A program made the position numbers and the translations under genes. Source: Branchiostoma floridae (Eukaryota; Chordata; Leptocardii; Amphioxiformes; Branchiostomatidae). From it: a stretch of DNA of 64,000 nucleotides. The stretch is from contig NC_049980.1 in assembly GCF_000003815.2 (NCBI RefSeq), forward strand, positions 1,763,960-1,827,959. The letters are read 5' to 3'. Position 1 is the stretch's first letter. Every line of letters starts with the position of its first letter. Positions 58,346 through 64,000 of the stretch are shown here, one piece after another. Below the pieces are notes generated by a model. That model was not told the DNA's origin. It was given only the letters and a program-made list of their open reading frames with translations, and did not search any database.

Positions 58346-58744
58346 TGAACTTTAGTCATAGCCTTCACAAGTTCCCACATTGTTGTTTTTTTAATTTTAT
58401 TTTTTATTGGGATCTCCATTAGTGATACTAAATGTAGTATCGCTATTCTCCCTGGAGTCGTACAATTCATAAACAATAAAAACAAAACATAAGCAGCAAA
58501 TCTTGTGCAATAAGTAAACAGAAAGGTAAATCACGTGGGAGATCAGAGGTCAAATTAAAATGTCAGAAACCATTACCTAGGTTTTGTATGCAGAAGATGA
58601 ATAAAAACAATGTTTGTTTGTATTGTATACCCGGTAAACCGCCTCAAGGCGTAACACACCAGGTTTGTACCGAAGAGTACAAGCTGCATATGGGGACGGA
58701 TTTATTTGATCCACTCACATCGGAAAGGACACATACCCTTTTCA

Positions 58745-59205
58745 ATAAGTGCGGTGGGTTCTTTAACATGCTCGAGGTGTTGCTTTCCATAAACACGGGA
58801 CCTCCATTTAGGTCCTATCTGAGGGACGACCCTAATACTGTAAATGTAGAAACTTTTGGGGTGGTTTAATGTTCGCGGTTTTCGCGGCGGCCGCCTCACC
58901 GCGAATTTAAAACGAAATATTTTTCCATGGCAGTCAGAGACTACAGTGGATGGTGCAACGGCGAAATTAAAACCACCGCGATAAGTCCATTTTCTCGCTG
59001 CCGCGAAATTAGATATCCGCGAACTTAAATGCATTTACAGCATCCGAAGCTAAGTACTTATTTGAACCTGAGTGAAGTGAGAAAAGTTGTGTATTTCCCA
59101 AGAGCACAAGATCGGTGACATATCAGTGGACATATCAGAGTAGACAACTCGGGACCTCTGCGTTCCGGGCCAAGCGCCCTGCCGCGACGCCACGCGATTT
59201 CGAAT
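58745..59205 (-). repeat. tRNA-derived SINE split by a MITE
   Basis: The minus-strand head and body lie at 59,041-59,205 (CCAAGAGCACAAGATCGGTGA, GAACCTGAGTGAAGTGAG on the plus strand). The rest is at 58,745-58,837 (AACACGGGACCTCCATTTAG, CTATCTGAGGGACGACCCTA). Together they match 12,145-12,400. The interruption is the element at 58,838-59,040. Confidence 0.7.
58838..59040. mobile_element. CTGTAAATGCA / CGCGGTGG MITE nested in a SINE
   Basis: Ends CTGTAAATGTAG and TGCATTTACAG; TA on the left, lost on the right. The interior is CGCGAA-rich as in 63,213-63,420. It is inserted in the SINE above, so it is younger than that copy. Confidence 0.8.
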
Positions 59206-59319
59206 GTTTGCCATGTTTGCTAAAAGGTAAAGAGTTGGGAAATTACTTCTTTCACGCACAAGATACATCCACATTACAATTATATATAGCTATTCATACA
59301 ATTCAATAACTGAATACAG

Positions 59320-59560
59320 ATATAAAAGTCTTGTTGGTGGTGACACCATGTATTGTTGCTTCAATTCTTGTTTATGTTATCTATTTTGAATATGTAGCCA
59401 TCTTGTCTTTACCATCTTGTCTCGCCCTCTGTCGTTAAATGTGGGATCTGCAGATGATGACATCCACAAAGTTTACTTGCTGTGGCCTTATCTAAGGGCA
59501 GGATGTATTTGTTCTATTGTAGGACGGGTGGAATGTGCCAGACATTGCTGTATAATAGAG
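59320..59560. repeat. Block similar to 44,290-44,510, upstream of gene E
   Basis: Shared order: ATTGTTGCTTCAATTCTTG, CATCTTGTC, ATCTGCAGATGATGACATCC, then ACTTGCTGTGGCCTTA. It ends about 210 bp before the gene E start codon. Confidence 0.5.
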
Positions 59561-59769
59561 ACGTCGGACAGGTTTGACACCACGATGACCTCAGGATTTT
59601 GTCGGTGGCCTCGTCTCGGTCAAAACAACTGTAGCGTTCTAGACCTAGGGCTCCTGCCTGACATTTCTTGCCTAACAGAACATAGTTACAGGGCTGTAGA
59701 CTAGGACTAAATCTGTCTTCTGTGTTGACGACAAACTTGGCGTCGTGAGAGAGCTAGAGTTGCGGTAAC

Positions 59770-61539
59770 ATGGGGAACAACCAGGCCGCGAGGATTCGGC
59801 AGCGGGCCGAGAAGTTGGAATGGACGGACGAGATTCTCTCTCCTGGCGAAGTACTGAACGACTACGACCTGCCCGTGTTCGTAACAGTCGCCAGGGAGGA
59901 CCCTCAAGCAGACCTGGCTAAAGACGATATCTATCTGTTGCGGTCGTCTTATTCAGAGCGTGACGTGTTCGCCAGAAAAGTCCACAGGACGAGCGGTCGT
60001 CTGTATGGTCCCCTCTTGACGATTCCCCTCAAACACCCGGCAAAGTTTGTCATTTTTAAGAAAGTGTTTTACAACGGCGTGAGTGAGTTACTGCGGGCGA
60101 ACCCTTTCCCGGAGAGCTTCAGAGTAGAAGAGAATGTGACGTGGAGAGAGTCGGGGAAATCTCAGGAAGCTTTCGAGTTGTTGGGACTACTGAGTATGAA
60201 AATGTCCCAGAACCAGAGTAAAGATGGCGGCCATGTTTATGCCAAGGACATGAGTAAAATGAAGCCGAAGGTCATCAACATGTCTCCCGTGGTGGGCGAC
60301 TGTCTTACAGTCATAGACAAGACGGAACCAATCCAAGACTCTGAGGAAGTAGTCTTAGATATGAGCCAAGGTGGGGGTAAGAAGAAGACGTCGACGTTGA
60401 AAAGAATTAAAAGTTCATTTAAGGGCAAAAAGGAATCGAGGAAAACTAAGACAGTCGCTCAGCCCATGGGCTACTTGGTTTGTGCTAACCAGACTGGAGG
60501 TTTGGTATGCCTACACACGGACTGTACGGGCAGGTTCTCGGCCTACCTTCCAGAACAATACACCATGGAGGAACTACTGGAAAACTTCAAGCTACCAGGA
60601 GACGTCGAGGTGGTGGGAGGGAAGCTTCCAGACGATCACCCAAACTTCGGAGGGCGTTTGAGACTCTTGAGTTTTTGTACAGAGACTTTTCTTGTTGTTA
60701 ACGGCCTGCCAAAGCAGGGGGAGGTTACAGGAGCTGGCGTCCAAGCCGCGGTGGTGACGGAACTGTCTATAGATAGTGATGTACGGTTCACACCTGCAAG
60801 AAAATCGTCGCCACAAAACGTAGAACTGCTGAAGCTACTGCAGGGGCACCTTCAGCGCGTTAGGCCGTGCTCGGAAGGGTGCGTGGCGGCGGTCAGTGCC
60901 GGGGCGGCGACGGACGCGATGAGGGCCGAGTGGGCGGAATCCCAGGCCCGTGCAAGAGCAGCAGCTCTCTCAGCTGCACGGAGGACGACGCCTGCCATGA
61001 CGAGACAGGCCACTCAGCCTCCACCCGGCAAGCAACCCTCGTGGTGGCGCCGACTCTACAACTCCAGTCGGCGGAGATCTTCCCAGTTGACCGAGACGCC
61101 AACGGTGACCCCTCCCGGCACAAGGACCACCGGAAACGTACAGAGAACAGCAGGCTACGGGCCAAGACCACTGGACATTATAGAAGAAGCCTCGGACACA
61201 GAGAACTCGGACACAGAGAACTCAGACACAGACAATTCCAGTCTAGGTCTCGAACCCGAAGAGCAAGATAGGGTTATGAACGCTAAGAAAGGCGGCTTGA
61301 TTCCTAACGGAGGATTGGTCTCAAAAGGTGAGGTTCTAACGACAACTACTGTAAGTTCTGTACCGCTTGATAACATGCACATCAGAAATTCAGCAAGAGA
61401 CGATATTCCAAAGAAAGACGAGTCTTTCACGTTTTTAAAAACAAGGGAACAGATACAAGAACAGTTACCGAAAGAGGAAGATTCCGACGACTCGGACGAA
61501 TCTGTGAAGTTCTCTCAGGCGTGTTACGTTTATAAGTAG
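59770..61539 (+). CDS. Gene E: single-exon CABIT-domain protein without SAM, 589 residues, candidate N-myristoyl protein
   Basis: ATG at 59770 in good context (AACATGG); stop TAG 61537-61539. The CABIT domain covers about 20-345: DIYLLRSSYSERDVFARK, GPLLTIPLKHPAKF, FRVEENV, YLVCANQTGGLVCLHTDC and LRLLSFCTETFLVV. A very basic loop lies at about 203-226 (KKKTSTLKRIKSSFKGKK). The N-terminus MGNNQAA fits the myristoylation pattern with a small residue at position 6. A nearby basic segment could help membrane binding. After the CABIT come an Ala/Arg-rich helix-like stretch (about 380-405), a WWRR patch, and an in-frame repeat SDTENSDTENSDTDNS (about 475-490). No SAM and no clear PxxPxR. N-terminal similarity makes gene D its nearest neighbour in type. 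Confidence 0.85.
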   Translation: MGNNQAARIRQRAEKLEWTDEILSPGEVLNDYDLPVFVTVAREDPQADLAKDDIYLLRSSYSERDVFARKVHRTSGRLYGPLLTIPLKHPAKFVIFKKVFYNGVSELLRANPFPESFRVEENVTWRESGKSQEAFELLGLLSMKMSQNQSKDGGHVYAKDMSKMKPKVINMSPVVGDCLTVIDKTEPIQDSEEVVLDMSQGGGKKKTSTLKRIKSSFKGKKESRKTKTVAQPMGYLVCANQTGGLVCLHTDCTGRFSAYLPEQYTMEELLENFKLPGDVEVVGGKLPDDHPNFGGRLRLLSFCTETFLVVNGLPKQGEVTGAGVQAAVVTELSIDSDVRFTPARKSSPQNVELLKLLQGHLQRVRPCSEGCVAAVSAGAATDAMRAEWAESQARARAAALSAARRTTPAMTRQATQPPPGKQPSWWRRLYNSSRRRSSQLTETPTVTPPGTRTTGNVQRTAGYGPRPLDIIEEASDTENSDTENSDTDNSSLGLEPEEQDRVMNAKKGGLIPNGGLVSKGEVLTTTTVSSVPLDNMHIRNSARDDIPKKDESFTFLKTREQIQEQLPKEEDSDDSDESVKFSQACYVYK

Positions 61540-62850
61540 AAGTATATGTTGATTGTGCTTAAAAGCTGCGATCATATTGTTTTCATTGTTTCGAAAAAAG
61601 TGCCAGGCATTGTTCCTTAAGACCGATGTTAACAATAATAATAATAATGAATAACACCAAAACAAATAGTACATGTACAAGGGGGCGTGGCTCTTTCGGC
61701 CCTGGAGCGGAATTATAGGAATGGATTGTTGTCTTTGCTGTTTGTAACATGGATTTTGCTCGAAGTACTTCTTCACAAACTAACATGTAGTCAAAACCTC
61801 AACAGCAATACCTTAACAGTACTGTAACTAACAATAACAGTAACTAGCACCTGTCACAATTTTATCTTGTATTGTCTAGATGACAATAGTGAAGTGATCG
61901 CAAAATGACAAAACGTGAAGTTTGTGTGACAATATTTTGAATACGTTGCAAGATCTAAATGCATGATTGGGAACAGAACAAAACGCACAAAACGTAAAGA
62001 CACCATGCTCTATCTTCGCCTCTAGTGGAAGGCCGTATGAGCAAAACTACAGCGGTATGTACAACATTTGAATGTGTCCTATAGTTGATAACTGTTGATT
62101 AGATGTACATGTATTTCTAAACTTTATCTATTCTTGATCCAGCTCTGTCCAAAATGGGTCGCCGCTGAGAGTCTAGCATGTTTGAAAGGGTGTATGGCAG
62201 CAGAGAGCACCACAGCGGCGGCGCAACATGAACACATATAGAACACAGTTTGTCTATATGACATAAGTTAAGGTTATATGACCAGTGTTGCTTTTAGTTT
62301 AGGAACAGTTCAGGAAAAACAGAGGGGAATGTTTTTGTGTAAAGTTATTTTTTTTCATATCAATGTAACGTTATAATTTTGTCCTGCAAAGTTCTTATCA
62401 TGGTTTTGTTATACATTCTTAGGGCCATCTTCTTTCTTGTGTGAACTGTTATTGCATTTGGTATCCTTATGTATACCGTTGTTTTGTAAATGGCATCTCA
62501 TAGTTTTCCACATTGCGTATATTGTGCAGGAGCGCCACCTTCCAAAATACATTTAAATGACATTGCACAGAACTTATTTCATATCATTCCAACATATACA
62601 TGTACATTACCTGAAGATAGAAAATATACTATGTATACCTGTTAACTCTCTTTAAATCACTTAAGATTCATCTTTGTTTTCTCATGTGGCAGTATCATAT
62701 TATAGCACCAAGTGGAATTATGAAAGTTGATGTTACCAAAAAAAGTAAATATGAGTTTATGGACTTTATGCAGAATTTGAAATAAACATAATGTTAACAA
62801 CCCCTCTCAGAAACATGGTCCAAAATGTGCTTCTATGTTTTAATGGCTTT
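61540..62850. other. 3' flank of gene E, no further gene seen
   Basis: It presumably includes the gene E 3' UTR. An ATAATAATAATAATG patch lies at about 61,636-61,650. No supported exon. Confidence 0.4.
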
Positions 62851-62851
62851 A

Positions 62852-63076
62852 ACGCTAGTTCACCCTTATCCGCAGGGTAACCTATATTCGTTGTGTTTAC
62901 CAACATGGTATTAAGTGATATCAACTGGACGGACGGTGGTTTAAAGTATTTAAAATATGTATGTTCAAAATATTGTAGTTTGAAACTCTCGTCCGTCGAC
63001 TTAATCAACATCCCTAAATACCCATTTCTGACCGCAACGGATATAGGTTACCCCGCGGATAAAGGTGAACTAGCGT
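62852..63076. mobile_element. ACGCTAGTTCACC-family MITE (best-preserved ends)
   Basis: Ends ACGCTAGTTCACCCTTATCC and GGATAAAGGTGAACTAGCGT, TA at 62850-62851 and 63077-63078. The second 20 bases of each arm, CGCAGGGTAACCTATATTCG and its counterpart, are also inverted. Confidence 0.85.
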
Positions 63077-63212
63077 TACATGTAACATCAACTGTCATAA
63101 CTCCACCAGATGCCATAATACTGTCACATATGAACGTGATTCAAAGAGATGTACCAACATGCATCAGTATACCAATATAATTTTGAGGTAACATTACATG
63201 TACTAGTATATA

Positions 63213-63420
63213 CTGTAAATGCAGAAATGTTCGCGGTGGATTAATGTTCGCGGTTTTCGCGGTGACCACTTCACCGCGAACTTAAATCCACCGCGAACAT
63301 TTTTCTATAATGGTATTAGACTGAAGTCTACGGTGTTACTGCGAACTTAAATCCACCGCGAAAAGTCATTTTTCCCGTTACCGCGAAATTAAATCCCCGC
63401 GAACTTAAATGCATTTACAG
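63213..63420. mobile_element. CTGTAAATGCA / CGCGGTGG MITE (best-preserved copy)
   Basis: Ends CTGTAAATGCA / TGCATTTACAG with TA at 63211-63212 and 63421-63422. The interior alternates GTTCGCGGTGG and CCACCGCGAAC, so it can fold into nested hairpins. Confidence 0.85.
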
Positions 63421-63777
63421 TACACTACAGAATATAGATATTTTGGAGTTCATAACAATTTTGAGAAGGCCACTATATAACAATTTTTTTAATGTGGCAG
63501 TTTTATGGCACCTGGTGGAATTATAATAGTTGATGTTATATATTAGGCTACTGCATTTCCAGTCAACATTGGGCTTTGGACAGACACCTAGAAGTAAGGA
63601 GTTTTGAGAAACTTTGTGTCGCAGTTGAGATGTCATCAGAAATCCTCAGGCCCACCAGAGACTTTGCCTAGAGCTACAAGAAGGGCTGAACTAGACTATA
63701 AATCAATAATACCTCTTATCAGTCTCCTACACTGGTAATCATTTATACAGGTCCCTGATATTTAGTGGCGAAGACTA

Positions 63778-64000
63778 GAGTCCATTCCAAGACACCATGA
63801 GGGTTTCTAGGCGATATTTATAATTAGTCTGAATTACTTTGAATATGTGAGCCACAATAATTAAATTATTCTAAAAAGATTGACTGTGAAAGTACTCATA
63901 TATTTCAATTCCTTTGAATATTTTAGAAACATTTTGAAAGTAACTGTAAAAAATATCTTTATTTAGAATAATTGTGAAACCTCTGTGTGATTATTTCACA
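63778..64000. mobile_element. TA-flanked GAGTCCATTCC element (copy 3, cut by window end)
   Basis: TA at 63776-63777 followed by the same first 220 bp as 24,641 and 36,247, with a 10-bp deletion near 63,845. It continues past the window. Confidence 0.8.

Overview
The window reads as an animal nuclear genome. It has GT-AG spliced genes with long introns, one 100-N scaffold gap, no bacterial-style operons, and many short inverted-repeat transposons, tRNA-derived SINEs and LINE 3' ends. The clear matches are chordate-type families (BSDC1, and CABIT-SAM adaptors of the GAREM type). With the compact spacing and very dense MITE content, I infer a cephalochordate (amphioxus, Branchiostoma). The species is not proven.

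Layout. (1) 1-2,109: 3' terminal coding exon of an unrecognised gene on the plus strand, with an apparent one-base frameshift near its 5' end. (2) 3.6-7.8 kb: a train of inverted-repeat transposons. (3) 7,872-17,690, minus: BSDC1 (BSD domain protein), rebuilt here as ten visible coding exons. The exon or exons for the front half of the BSD domain are not visible and probably fall in the N gap at 11,909-12,008. (4) 17.7-19.8 kb: head-to-head intergenic region. (5) 19,804-61,539: a cluster of five CABIT-domain genes. Gene A (19,804-30,763, plus, eight coding exons, CABIT + SAM) and gene B (31,855-37,410, minus, two coding exons, CABIT + SAM) have the full GAREM architecture. Genes C (49,337-51,181, minus), D (54,160-55,320, minus) and E (59,770-61,539, plus) have a CABIT domain in one uninterrupted coding exon and no SAM domain. 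Between B and C lie two more intronless minus-strand ORFs of 779 and 351 residues. They are disordered and tyrosine- or proline-containing, without CABIT or SAM. (6) 61.5-64 kb: repeats only, with a third copy of a 0.7-kb TA-flanked element running off the window.

How the genes may work together. By family knowledge, GAREM proteins couple receptor tyrosine kinases to GRB2 and ERK through phosphotyrosine and proline-rich sites, and THEMIS-type CABIT proteins do a similar job in T cells. Genes A and B keep tyrosine motifs, PxxPxR motifs and a C-terminal SAM. C, D and E keep the CABIT with variable basic and proline-rich tails. I infer a local tandem expansion of signalling adaptors, with loss of introns and of SAM in several members. 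This cluster, with the two unrecognised companion ORFs inside it, is the most interesting content of the window. All functional statements are inference from family resemblance.
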